12,932 nt of DNA from Aequitasia sp047973235 (GCA_047973235.1 JBKEBP010000084.1:1-12932), one strand, 5' to 3'; positions 1 through 6,347 are shown, numbered from the stretch's first letter. The notes: a model not told the origin generated them from the sequence alone. Program-made: numbers and translations.

Positions 1-115
1 TAATGCTGATGTAAATGGTGCACTTAATATCTTAAGTAAAAGTAACGTTGTGTCCTTAGAAGGGCTATACGCTAGAGGCGAAGTGGATACGCCTATAAGA
101 ATAAGAATTGCATAG
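1..115 (+). CDS. tnpB: TnpB (IS200/IS605 OrfB) RNA-guided nuclease, C-terminal fragment
   Basis: This is the 3' end of a gene that begins outside the window; 37 codons are visible before a TAG stop. The reading frame gives NADVNGALNILSKSN and then GLYARGEVDTPIRIRIA. The DVNGALNI block matches the RuvC-III region at the end of TnpB proteins, where the Asp is the third catalytic acid, and it is intact here (codon at 8-10). The TPxRIRIA-type tail is common in clostridial copies. TnpB is the omega-RNA-guided DNA nuclease of IS200/IS605 and IS607 elements. Only one of the three catalytic positions is visible, so whether the full protein is active cannot be told. The structured sequence directly downstream supports the call. 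Whether a TnpA transposase is present upstream is unknown. Confidence 0.85.
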   Translation, partial: NADVNGALNILSKSNVVSLEGLYARGEVDTPIRIRIA

Positions 116-211
116 CAATTAAACTTCTTAAATGGGTCGATTAGACCCTAGAAGCCCCGACTTCAAGTGAATAAGTCTTATGACTTAGTAGCTAAGTGGT
201 GGGTAGTTCAC
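60..211 (+). ncRNA. Putative omega RNA (reRNA) scaffold of TnpB
   Basis: In this family the guide RNA overlaps the 3' end of tnpB and runs to the element end, with the guide being the first bases of flanking DNA. Seen here: a stem GGGTC/GACCC (134-138 with 144-148), flanked by a second pairing CTTCT/AGAAG (124-128 with 150-154); then GAAGCCCCGACTTC (151-164), which can form a competing 4-bp hairpin or a pseudoknot through its C-run; then ACTTAGTAGCTAAGT (183-197); then GGGTAGTTCAC (201-211). The start is approximate, because the 5' end is set by processing inside tnpB. The predicted guide is the 16-20 bases starting at 212. Confidence 0.6.
183..197 (+). repeat. Perfect hairpin near the element's right end
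   Basis: ACTTAG and CTAAGT form a 6-bp perfect stem around a TAG loop. It is the last strong fold before the inferred element end at 211. It could serve both as the subterminal hairpin bound by the transposase and as the last stem of the omega RNA before the guide. Confidence 0.55.
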
Positions 212-274
212 TGTGCTAGGATTGAAAGAGCAGTGTTAATGACAAACAAATACATATCAAAGGGAAAATGAAAC

Positions 275-865
275 ATGGATAAGATTAAAAGGATTAACGC
301 GAAAGACAAAATCATAGCTGCCGCTTGGCAGTTATTTCGACAGCAAGGGTATGACAATACAACAATCAATGATATCATCAAAACCTCTGACACTTCTAGA
401 GGTGCTTTCTACCACCACTTTCGCGGCAAGGAGGATTTAATGTTCCGGCTTGCATATTTTTTTGACAATGATTACGTTGAATGGACTAAGCAACTCGACA
501 ACAACTTAAACTCTATTGAAAAGCTAAAGATTTTTGATGCATTTGTACTAAAGAATTTAGAAGATTCTGAATACAAATCTTTTCTTCCTCAGTTATATGG
601 CATGCAGGTAATGACTGACGGTACAAGACATATAATTAATCCTAATCGGATATATTACAGGACTGTATATGAACTTATAAAGGACGGTGTTGAAAAAGGT
701 GAAATAAGCTCCCCTTTAACTTACAGTCAATTAGCGGAAAGCTTTATTGATCTTGAACGTGGACTTGTTTATAACTGGTATCTTCATAGTTTCAGCTACT
801 CCCTTTTGGAGAAAGGTACGTACTTAATAGGTATATATCTTGATTCACTTCAACCAAAGAAGTAA
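275..865 (+). CDS. TetR/AcrR-family transcriptional regulator
   Basis: A 196-residue one-component regulator. The N-terminal domain (about residues 8-55) has the TetR signature: AAAWQLFRQQGYDNTTIND followed by the recognition helix region with SRGAFYHHFRGKEDL. Such proteins are dimers that bind an operator and release it on ligand binding; the C-terminal 140 residues form the ligand pocket and are not diagnostic, so the ligand is unknown. The ATG has an AGGGAA ribosome site at 261-266. It stands alone, 64 bases after the end of the insertion element, and faces a convergent operon. TetR proteins often control a neighbour or themselves, but no clear palindromic operator was found between 212 and 274, so the target is not assigned. 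No good promoter hexamer pair was seen either. Length is normal for the family. Confidence 0.9.
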   Translation: MDKIKRINAKDKIIAAAWQLFRQQGYDNTTINDIIKTSDTSRGAFYHHFRGKEDLMFRLAYFFDNDYVEWTKQLDNNLNSIEKLKIFDAFVLKNLEDSEYKSFLPQLYGMQVMTDGTRHIINPNRIYYRTVYELIKDGVEKGEISSPLTYSQLAESFIDLERGLVYNWYLHSFSYSLLEKGTYLIGIYLDSLQPKK

Positions 866-919
866 AAACAAAACCCTGAACTAAATCGTCATCTGATAAA
901 ATACGATTTATTCAGGGTT
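866..919 (-). terminator. Rho-independent terminator, minus strand
   Basis: A long stem pairs 872-889 with 903-919 (AACCCTGAA and TTCAGGGTT at the base, with one bulged C). On the minus strand the stem is followed by a T-rich run (TTTGTTTTTACT, plus positions 861-872), so it best ends the uridine kinase/esterase unit. On the plus strand it is followed by GTGCTGATTTT, a poor T-tract, but it may still help to stop tetR transcription. Confidence 0.75.
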
Positions 920-922
920 GTG

Positions 923-960
923 CTGATTTTCAATTTGTGAGGTCAAAATCAGTTATTTTA
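923..960 (+). terminator. Possible second hairpin terminator for tetR
   Basis: CTGATTTT (923-930) pairs perfectly with AAAATCAG (945-952) over a 14-base loop and is followed by TTATTTTA. The stem is only 8 bp and AT-rich, so termination would be weak. It sits just past the stronger hairpin and immediately before the stop codon of the convergent gene. Confidence 0.35.
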
Positions 961-962
961 CA

Positions 963-1553
963 TTACCGCCAACTGCCATCGATGGTGTATACCTTATCGC
1001 ATAGATTTTCTATGTCAAAAAAATTAAAGTACTGCTCTTCCATAGGAATCCATTTGTTCTTAAATATATTAACCTCGGATTCACCATTTCTTTGAGTAAT
1101 TCTTTCCAATTGCGTATTAGAATTAATTGTCAAAAATATGCTATAGTCATAGTATGCTTGAAACAGCGGATGAAAAGCATAAGCACCTTCAATGATTGTT
1201 ATTTTGTTACTATAAGCTATTACTTCATTAATGAGACTCATACTCTTGCATGAAAAAGGTCTATATGCAAAATCTTTATCACCTTGCAACGGCTTTAGCA
1301 CTTCTTCGATAAATCTCTCATAATCAACATTGCCACCCGGCTCACTTAGTCGTTCGTCTGTCCTTTGTTCCGGTCGCAGGAAGAAATCATCCACATGTAT
1401 TATATTTGCGCTTAATCTCTCTCCCAGTTCTTTGGCGAGTGTACTCTTACCCGCACCACACTTGCCATCAATTGCAATTGTAGGTGTTTTAGTTTTTATA
1501 TTAATATCATTTATCTCTTTTATTATATCTGTCAAGACACTATTAATATTCAT
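963..1553 (-). CDS. Uridine kinase-like P-loop NTPase
   Basis: A 196-residue single-domain protein. Residues 24-38 contain a Walker A P-loop, IDGKCGAGKST. Residues 51-64 (IIHVDDFFLRPEQR) match the segment after the P-loop in uridine kinase-like proteins, where an acidic pair lies near the phosphate acceptor, and GGNVDYERF (73-81) follows. The sequence RITQRNG (151-157) fits a lid region. The family transfers phosphate from ATP to nucleosides or related small hydroxyl compounds in the cytosol; the true substrate here is not determined, as many clostridial relatives of this size are only annotated by homology. An AGGAG site lies 12 bases upstream of the ATG, a long spacing. It is the downstream gene of a two-gene unit, 38 bases after the esterase pseudogene, and ends at the 866-919 terminator. 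Confidence 0.8.
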   Translation of the reverse strand: MNINSVLTDIIKEINDINIKTKTPTIAIDGKCGAGKSTLAKELGERLSANIIHVDDFFLRPEQRTDERLSEPGGNVDYERFIEEVLKPLQGDKDFAYRPFSCKSMSLINEVIAYSNKITIIEGAYAFHPLFQAYYDYSIFLTINSNTQLERITQRNGESEVNIFKNKWIPMEEQYFNFFDIENLCDKVYTIDGSWR

Positions 1554-1591
1554 ACCACTTAATAACTCCTTATGATATCTGCTATATCTTT

Positions 1592-2605
1592 CTATTTATT
1601 CGGTATTTGCGCTAACTGCATATTGATTTGCTTGTATATCTCATCAGGCACGCTGCCAAATGCTAAAATGTCACGAAGTCGCATTTTTCGCATCATTGAT
1701 GTCATATCCATATCTTTACCTCTTTCATCACCCGAACTCATCTTTTCAAGCATTGGTTTTAGAATAGTGGCTGACTGCTCGTTACTAAGTAAGAGTCTCA
1801 TAGTGCAATCAATAGACAGAAACGCCGCTCTGTCACCATTTATTGCTCTGCTGCACCTTGGTTCTGACATTCCTTCACTACTAAAATCACCAAACATATC
1901 CGATAACCACCCTATACTATCCGCTACCCAGTCCGAAGTACGTGAGCATATATCGCCGCTTTGAACTGAGATATCCGCAGTAGAAAATCCGTGTGGACCG
2001 TATGCATATATGTGACTTTCAAATGCAATGTCATATTTATCAAGTGCCCTCATAAAATCAAGAGAATTAACAATAGGTACTACATTATCCGTTCTTGTAG
2101 CAAATAAGAAGCATGGGCATGTATTATCATCAACAGCCGGAATCGCACTAGGTGCACTTGCATTACAACCTTTTACATCTTCGCCGGCTACTGCATATCC
2201 AAGAATTGCTACATTGGGACGGTTCTTTGACATAGTTGCGGCGCATGCTGCCAAATGCCCTCCTGCTGAAAAGCCTATAACAGCTATCTTATCCTTGTAT
2301 AGGTTCCATTTGTCTGAATTGTTGCGTATTAACTCCATCGCCTCTTCATAGTCACTAAGCGGCGTCGGCTAGTTTGCATCTTCTCCAACAGAGTAGCGCA
2401 ATATAAACACTTGATAACCTGCTTTTAAATAAGCCATTGCTACAGGGTCTGCTTCTCTATCTGAACACATCCGATAACCTCCTCCGGGAAGTATAAGTAT
2501 CGCAGGTCTTTTCTCAATATTTCTAAATTCACCTCCTACTGCTTGCAAATATGCGGTTAAACTAACATTTCTTTCCTCGTTAAGTATTATTTTTTCTACG
2601 TTCAT
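1592..2605 (-). pseudogene. Alpha/beta-hydrolase esterase interrupted by an in-frame amber stop
   Basis: Two open segments in the same frame are separated only by a TAG (plus 2369-2371). Read through, they give one 337-residue alpha/beta hydrolase of the acetyl-esterase/BD-FAE type. The first half holds the oxyanion loop LILPGGGYRMCSDREADP (about residues 37-54). The second half holds the nucleophile elbow GFSAGG (Ser113), the acid at TRTDNVVP (Asp173) and the His at YGPHGF (His205). The stop falls at codon 79, just before PTPLSDYEEA, where I would expect a Trp; TGG to TAG is one base. The start at 2605 is set by AGGAGG (2612-2617) six bases upstream, so a longer upstream reading is unlikely. 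The first half alone (78 residues) cannot be catalytic. The second half has an ATG at 2338 but no well-placed ribosome site. A C-terminal extension of about 95 residues follows the hydrolase core. Normal function would be deacylation of carbohydrate esters or similar. Confidence 0.85.
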
Positions 2606-2664
2606 AAAAAGCCTCCTCTTCTTATTAATAAGTATATATGATGTAAAGCATGAATACAATCAAC

Positions 2665-2670
2665 ATTATA
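2665..2670 (-). promoter_or_regulatory. Candidate -10 box for the esterase/kinase unit
   Basis: A perfect TATAAT on the minus strand lies 60 bases before the esterase ATG. No good -35 is seen 16-18 bases further upstream (GAGAAT at 2688-2693), so the promoter is a guess from the -10 box and position alone. Confidence 0.35.
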
Positions 2671-2853
2671 GGTACATTTGTCTGCTTATTCTCTTAGCAC
2701 ACAATTTTCTTTTTATGCGTTTTTCACTAATCGACACATACAAATCATCAATCACTTCACCGTTGACACATAATCAGCGCAATTCTCTCAATTCCAATCC
2801 TAATCACATTGAGTTACACCGTCATAGTGCGTACACTAATAAGTGATGCATAA

Positions 2854-2859
2854 TATAAT
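2854..2859 (+). promoter_or_regulatory. Candidate -10 box for the surface protein gene
   Basis: A perfect TATAAT sits 32 bases before the ATG, within a TAATATAATA stretch. The -35 region (around 2831-2836, GTACAC) does not match consensus. The position is plausible for a short leader, but AT-rich sequence gives such boxes by chance. Confidence 0.35.
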
Positions 2860-2890
2860 AGAAATACTGACATGAAAGGATAAGGAAAAT

Positions 2891-4093
2891 ATGAGAAAAT
2901 GTAAACTCGCAATAATGTTAGCTGTAATGCTAAGTATGTCATCCGTATTACCGGCAATGGCAGAAGAACCAATGGAAGAACAGGTTGTCGAAGATCCGAT
3001 TGTTATAGATGAAAATAATATAGAAACAGAGCCTGTTGCGACAGACGATGCTGCTGAAATTACAGCAGACGAAGTTAGTACTACAGAAGCTAGTACTACA
3101 GAAGCTAATACTACAGAAGACGTTACTGCTTCTGAAGTAATGTCTGACGAACAAATAACTACAATGTCTACAGGTACTGTAGTCGCTAACGTAACAGAAC
3201 AACAAATCACCGATTCATTTTTCGAAGGTGAATTAGAAGTAACAAGCATGGTTATTACCGGCTCAAGTGAACAAATAGGGATATTTAACAATGCTGCCTA
3301 TGCTGTCGGTTTTGATGGCGGTATAGTACTCAGTACAGGATTTGCTGATAGGATATTTACTAATATTGCAAGCGGAAGTACATCCGGAGACGGTGATGAT
3401 GACTTATCCGCACTAGTTGGTGGAAGCACAACAAATGATGCAATAAGTATTGAGTTTAATATTATTCCAAAATCAAATAGTATCACATTTAGCTATACAT
3501 TCGCATCTAATGAGTGGGATCAGCCTGCAACTTACAATGATGTGTTTGCGCTATTTGTTAATGGTGTAAATTATGCTTTAATCCCGGGTACAACTACACC
3601 AATTACTATTAGTTCAGTACGAGAAGCAATTGGAGCACCTGTGAGCTCTTCAAATCCGGAGACAAGTGGAATATTTATAAATACAGAAGACCTTGATAAT
3701 TTTGCCTTTGAAGGTACTACAATAGTCTTTGAATGTGTAGTCGCAGTAAACCCTAATGTTAATAATACGATAAAGATAGCTATTGCAGATGTTGGTGATA
3801 GAATCTATGATTCAGCTATTTTCCTTCAAGGAAAGAGCTTCTATGAGTTTGACGATGATAGTGTTGATGTTGATGTTATTGTGTATGAAGATCCTATAGA
3901 TGACGAAGTCATTGAAGAAGTTACGACAACTACTCCAGAAGTTAAGAATACTTCAACAACAGTTGAAAAATCAACAAATAAAGCCGGAACTGTTAAAACA
4001 AGTGACGCGAGTCACGCAGGTCTGTATATGGCAATGTTTTTATTGAGCGGACTTCTGGTAATTATGAAAATTCGTAAAAGAAGCCTGAGATAA
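2891..4093 (+). CDS. Secreted choice-of-anchor L domain protein with sortase-like tail
   Basis: A 400-residue exported protein. Residues 1-24 form a signal peptide (basic MRKCK, hydrophobic core, cleavage likely after AMA). Residues 25-95 are acidic and Thr/Glu-rich, with three near-identical five-residue repeats. Residues 98-320 match the choice-of-anchor L domain as I know it: GGIVLSTG (143-150), a DGDDDL segment, FASNEWDQPATYNDVFALF (204-222), NYALIPGTTTPITI (227-240) and DSAIFLQGKSF (307-317). A second Thr-rich acidic linker follows. The end has VKTSD (368-372), a hydrophobic helix (about 376-392) and KIRKRSLR, the layout of a sortase-processed wall anchor with a degenerate motif (KTSD, where relatives often have KTGD). 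The role is likely surface display or adhesion; the ligand is unknown. The AAGGA ribosome site is at 2882-2886, rather close to the ATG, with AAAGGA at 2875-2880 as an alternative. It is monocistronic with its own terminator. Confidence 0.85.
   Translation: MRKCKLAIMLAVMLSMSSVLPAMAEEPMEEQVVEDPIVIDENNIETEPVATDDAAEITADEVSTTEASTTEANTTEDVTASEVMSDEQITTMSTGTVVANVTEQQITDSFFEGELEVTSMVITGSSEQIGIFNNAAYAVGFDGGIVLSTGFADRIFTNIASGSTSGDGDDDLSALVGGSTTNDAISIEFNIIPKSNSITFSYTFASNEWDQPATYNDVFALFVNGVNYALIPGTTTPITISSVREAIGAPVSSSNPETSGIFINTEDLDNFAFEGTTIVFECVVAVNPNVNNTIKIAIADVGDRIYDSAIFLQGKSFYEFDDDSVDVDVIVYEDPIDDEVIEEVTTTTPEVKNTSTTVEKSTNKAGTVKTSDASHAGLYMAMFLLSGLLVIMKIRKRSLR
3071..3115 (+). repeat. Three tandem 15-bp repeats inside the surface protein gene
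   Basis: Units GAAGTTAGTACTACA (3071-3085), GAAGCTAGTACTACA (3086-3100) and GAAGCTAATACTACA (3101-3115) differ by one base from one to the next. They encode EVSTT, EASTT and EANTT. Being a multiple of three, copy-number change would lengthen or shorten the Thr/Glu stalk in frame. Confidence 0.9.
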
Positions 4094-4111
4094 CTACAAT
4101 CTTATTAAGGT

Positions 4112-4153
4112 AAGCACTGCACCTATTGTTTAGATAGGTGTCAGTGCTTTTTT
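4112..4153 (+). terminator. Rho-independent terminator of the surface protein gene
   Basis: AAGCACTG and ACCTAT in the left arm (4112-4126) pair with ATAGGT and CAGTGCTT in the right arm (4134-4149), with a small internal mismatch and a 7-base loop. A run of seven T (4147-4153) follows. Confidence 0.9.
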
Positions 4154-4183
4154 AATATAATATAATAATACTACCCTTATTTT

Positions 4184-4212
4184 TTGATTTTACTATACAT
4201 ATATGTTATTTT
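4184..4212 (+). promoter_or_regulatory. Candidate promoter of the flavodoxin/ferredoxin gene
   Basis: TTGATT (4184-4189), a 17-base spacer and TATTTT (4207-4212), with an extended-type TG one base before the -10 box. It lies between the upstream terminator and the ribosome site. The surrounding DNA is very AT-rich, so chance matches are possible. Confidence 0.4.
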
Positions 4213-4228
4213 TTATGTAACTACATCG

Positions 4229-4236
4229 AAAGGTGG
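4229..4236 (+). promoter_or_regulatory. Ribosome binding site deciding the start at 4245
   Basis: AAAGGTGG lies 8 bases before the ATG at 4245. The GTG at 4233, which would add four codons, is part of this site itself and so is an unlikely start. Confidence 0.75.
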
Positions 4237-4244
4237 CAAAACAA

Positions 4245-5030
4245 ATGAAATCAAAAAAAGCAAAAAGAAATATAACGCTCGTTTACTTTAGTCCCGGTGG
4301 TGCTACTAAGAATATTTCAGAAATATTTGCAAGTGCAATATCTGAAGACATAAAAAGAATCGATTTGCTAAAGACACCACTTATCAAAACCACTCAATTA
4401 TCCTCGGATGATCTTTTTATAGTTGTATTGCCGGTATTTGCGGGCCGCATTCCATCTATATGTCCTGACATGCTGCGAAAATTTATAGGTGATAACACAC
4501 CTGCAATAATAATATCAGTATATGGAAATCGTAACTTTGATGATACACTATTGGAAATGAATGATATCTTAAAAGAAAATAGTTTTAATATCATAGGTGC
4601 TGCTGCTTTCATTGCCAGACACTCTATTTTTACTGAAGTTGCAGCTAAAAGACCTGATTACAAAGACCGGACAAATATAAAAATTTTCGCAAAATCATGT
4701 ATGAACAAATTGGATAATTTTAGTGATTATGAGCCACTAAAAATTCCCGGTCATCATCCATACTGCAAGCCCACAAAAATGCCTATAAGGCCAATCGGCA
4801 AGAAAAAAACTTGTACAAAATGTGGTATCTGTGCCAAACTCTGTCCTACGAATGCAATCGATAGTGACAATCCAATAAAAACTGATAAATCAAAGTGTAT
4901 ATCATGTATGGCCTGTGTTTATCACTGTCCATCTCATTCTAGGGCGCTATATTCACCATTGTATAAAATTGCAAAACGCCCTTTTAAAAAAAAGTGCAAA
5001 GTACACAGAAAACCCGTTATCCTTGTATAA
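4245..5030 (+). CDS. Flavodoxin-ferredoxin fusion (EFR1-like, two 4Fe-4S clusters)
   Basis: 261 residues. The N-terminal half is a flavodoxin-like domain: LVYFSPGGATKNISEIFAS (12-30) has the phosphate-binding loop position of the FSPTGTT type, and VVLPVFAGRIPS (60-71) and SVYGNRNFDD (91-100) fit the other FMN-contact loops. The C-terminal part has two ferredoxin motifs: Cys190, 193, 196, 200 followed by Pro, and Cys218, 221, 224, 228 followed by Pro. This domain pairing is typical of cytosolic electron-transfer proteins of anaerobes, often annotated EFR1-family ferrodoxin. The redox partner is unknown and the neighbours give no hint, as the gene is single with its own promoter candidate and a hairpin after it. 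The last 20 residues are strongly basic (KRPFKKK and similar). GG in place of TG in the P-loop-like segment is a mild departure from the usual form. Confidence 0.85.
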   Translation: MKSKKAKRNITLVYFSPGGATKNISEIFASAISEDIKRIDLLKTPLIKTTQLSSDDLFIVVLPVFAGRIPSICPDMLRKFIGDNTPAIIISVYGNRNFDDTLLEMNDILKENSFNIIGAAAFIARHSIFTEVAAKRPDYKDRTNIKIFAKSCMNKLDNFSDYEPLKIPGHHPYCKPTKMPIRPIGKKKTCTKCGICAKLCPTNAIDSDNPIKTDKSKCISCMACVYHCPSHSRALYSPLYKIAKRPFKKKCKVHRKPVILV

Positions 5031-5034
5031 CGAT

Positions 5035-5084
5035 ATTATAGAGATGTACCAAACCTCTGCATAGGTTAGGAACATCTCTATAAT
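5035..5084. terminator. Long perfect palindrome between convergent genes
   Basis: ATTATAGAGATGT (5035-5047) and ACATCTCTATAAT (5072-5084) are exact reverse complements, with an inner pairing AACCT/AGGTT (5052-5056 with 5063-5067). It sits 5 bases after one stop codon and 5 bases before the other, so it serves both strands. T-tracts after it are weak on both sides; the AT-rich base of the stem supplies some U residues. Confidence 0.75.
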
Positions 5085-5088
5085 TTAC

Positions 5089-6333
5089 TTATCTCTCTAT
5101 TTTATGAATCAATAGCCCACTCCTTAATTTAGGTTCAAACCACGTTGACTTAGGTGGCATTAATAACCCTGCATCTGCCACATCAAAGAGTTCATCTATT
5201 GAAGATGGATACATTGAAAATGCACAGACTGCACCTTCCTTAACTCTCCTCTCAAGCTCGCCTAACCCCCTTATACCTCCAACAAAGTCAATCCTATTGT
5301 CAGTTGCCGGATTTCCTATTCCAAACACGGGCTCTAATATTTCTCGTTGTAAATACGAAACATCCATAGCTGAGACCGGATCCGTAGTTATTCTTTTATC
5401 ATTTATTTCTTTTAGTAAATGCCATTTGTTATTAAAATAAAAACCGAACTCTCCCTTTACTTGCGGTTTAATTGGGGTACTGCTTTCACTGATTATTTCA
5501 CTTGCTGATTTTATCATCTTCATTATCTCAGTATTGCTTTTTCCATTATTATCCAAGACAACGCGGTTATAGTCTAATATTTTCAACTCGTCTTTATCAA
5601 AAAGTACGGATAAAAAGAAGTTAAACTCCTCATCTCCGTCATATCCCGGATGAGCACTTCTTCGCATCTTAGAAACTTTAACAGCCGATGCTGCTCTATG
5701 ATGTCCGTCCGCAATGTATGTTGTCTCAACATCTAAGAATTCACCTGTAAGCTTTCCAATAACTGTTTCATCATTTATGACCCAAATCTTATGGCTCACT
5801 TCGTCGTCTGATACAAAGTCATAAACCGGGCTTGCGTTTTTTGCATTGTTTATAATATCTCTAATTGCATCTCTTCCTCTGTAAGTCAGGAAAATCGGAC
5901 CTGTTTGTGCACTTGTTGTATCAACGTGCCGTATTCTATCCTTTTCCTTTTCAACACGAGTATTTTCATGCTTTTTAACAACACCCTCAATATAATCATC
6001 CACAGATGAACATGCTGCTAATCCGGTTTGAGAGCGCCCATCCATTGTGAGTTCATAGACATAATAACAAGGTTTTTCATCCTGAATAAAATATCCTTCT
6101 GTCTCCATACTTTTTAATTGCTTGTCTGCCATCTCGTATACTTCATCGCTATACATATTAAAACTTGAATCAAACTGTGTTTCCGGTCTATCAATATTTA
6201 AAAATGAGAGCTTATTATCTTTAACTTTTTCTTTTGCCTCTTCTCTTGAATATACATCATAGGGAAGCGCTGCAATTTGCTCTACGTACTTTTTTGCAGG
6301 CCGTAGTGCCTGAAATGGTTTGATTGTTACCAT
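5089..6333 (-). CDS. DUF1015 family protein
   Basis: 414 residues of a conserved family with no firmly established function. Family hallmarks seen: the N-terminus MVTIKPFQALRP, AALPYDVYS (21-29), LSFLNIDRPE (42-51), KKHENTRVEKEKDR (120-133), and YIADGHHRAASA (206-217). The DGHHR motif resembles the nucleotide/phosphate-binding loop of ParB-fold serine kinases (SerK, SbnI). From memory, relatives in other Clostridia and in archaea often sit beside serine biosynthesis genes, so a role in serine or phosphoserine metabolism is a reasonable but unproven inference. No signal peptide or membrane segment, so cytosolic. The start at 6333 is chosen over an ATG at 6339 because AAGGTG (6342-6347) is 8 bases away rather than 2. 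It is the last gene of a minus-strand run, 12 bases after the helicase gene, and ends at the shared palindrome. Confidence 0.85.
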   Translation of the reverse strand: MVTIKPFQALRPAKKYVEQIAALPYDVYSREEAKEKVKDNKLSFLNIDRPETQFDSSFNMYSDEVYEMADKQLKSMETEGYFIQDEKPCYYVYELTMDGRSQTGLAACSSVDDYIEGVVKKHENTRVEKEKDRIRHVDTTSAQTGPIFLTYRGRDAIRDIINNAKNASPVYDFVSDDEVSHKIWVINDETVIGKLTGEFLDVETTYIADGHHRAASAVKVSKMRRSAHPGYDGDEEFNFFLSVLFDKDELKILDYNRVVLDNNGKSNTEIMKMIKSASEIISESSTPIKPQVKGEFGFYFNNKWHLLKEINDKRITTDPVSAMDVSYLQREILEPVFGIGNPATDNRIDFVGGIRGLGELERRVKEGAVCAFSMYPSSIDELFDVADAGLLMPPKSTWFEPKLRSGLLIHKIER

Positions 6334-6341
6334 AATCATAT

Positions 6342-6347
6342 CACCTT
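6342..6347 (-). promoter_or_regulatory. Ribosome binding site deciding the DUF1015 start
   Basis: AAGGTG on the minus strand is 8 bases before the ATG at 6333 and only 2 bases before the ATG at 6339. The nearer ATG would be too close for efficient initiation. The site overlaps the end of the helicase gene. Confidence 0.6.

Larger units (their letters stand above)
1..211 (+). mobile_element. Right end of an IS200/IS605-type element
   Basis: The tnpB end is followed by about 96 bases of hairpin-rich non-coding DNA that stops at a TAGTTCAC motif (204-211), a form I associate with the right ends of such elements. A small perfect hairpin (183-197, stem ACTTAG/CTAAGT) lies 14 bases inside this end, where TnpA transposases of the family usually recognise an imperfect palindrome. 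There are no terminal inverted repeats or target duplications to look for, because the family transposes as single strands. The exact boundary is inferred from the motif; the left end lies outside the window. Confidence 0.65.
2606..2890. other. Divergent intergenic region, 285 bases
   Basis: This separates the minus-strand esterase from the plus-strand surface protein gene. It holds the esterase ribosome site, a TATAAT on each strand (2665-2670 minus, 2854-2859 plus) and the surface-protein ribosome site. The middle (about 2700-2830) shows no open frame with a start and ribosome site, no strong hairpin and no repeat that I can see. A TTGACA at 2763-2768 has no matching -10 at the right distance. 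Confidence 0.6.

Noticed and set aside
116..274. CRISPR array or tRNA near the left edge
   Set aside because: The hairpins are unique, not repeated with spacers, and no cloverleaf can be drawn; they fit the insertion element's right end.
208..393. Minus-strand hydrophobic 61-codon frame over the start of tetR
   Set aside because: It overlaps the well-supported TetR helix-turn-helix in antisense and has no ribosome site or family resemblance.
1330..1964. Plus-strand frames opposite the kinase and esterase genes
   Set aside because: They mirror convincing P-loop and hydrolase sequences and lack start signals.
2369..2371. Amber codon as a recoded residue (pyrrolysine or other)
   Set aside because: A Trp position in an esterase gives no reason for pyrrolysine, other genes in the window end normally at TAG (tnpB, response regulator), and no recoding element is seen. 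A point mutation is simpler.
2763..2791. TTGACA as a promoter -35 box in the intergenic region
   Set aside because: At 16-18 bases downstream there is only TCTCAA-like sequence, with no -10 box.
2836..3291. Minus-strand Ser/Val-rich 151-codon frame
   Set aside because: Antisense of the signal peptide and Thr/Glu repeats of the surface protein; the low-complexity sequence is a mirror of the repeats.
4233..4244. GTG start for the flavodoxin/ferredoxin protein
   Set aside because: The GTG lies inside the Shine-Dalgarno sequence of the ATG at 4245.
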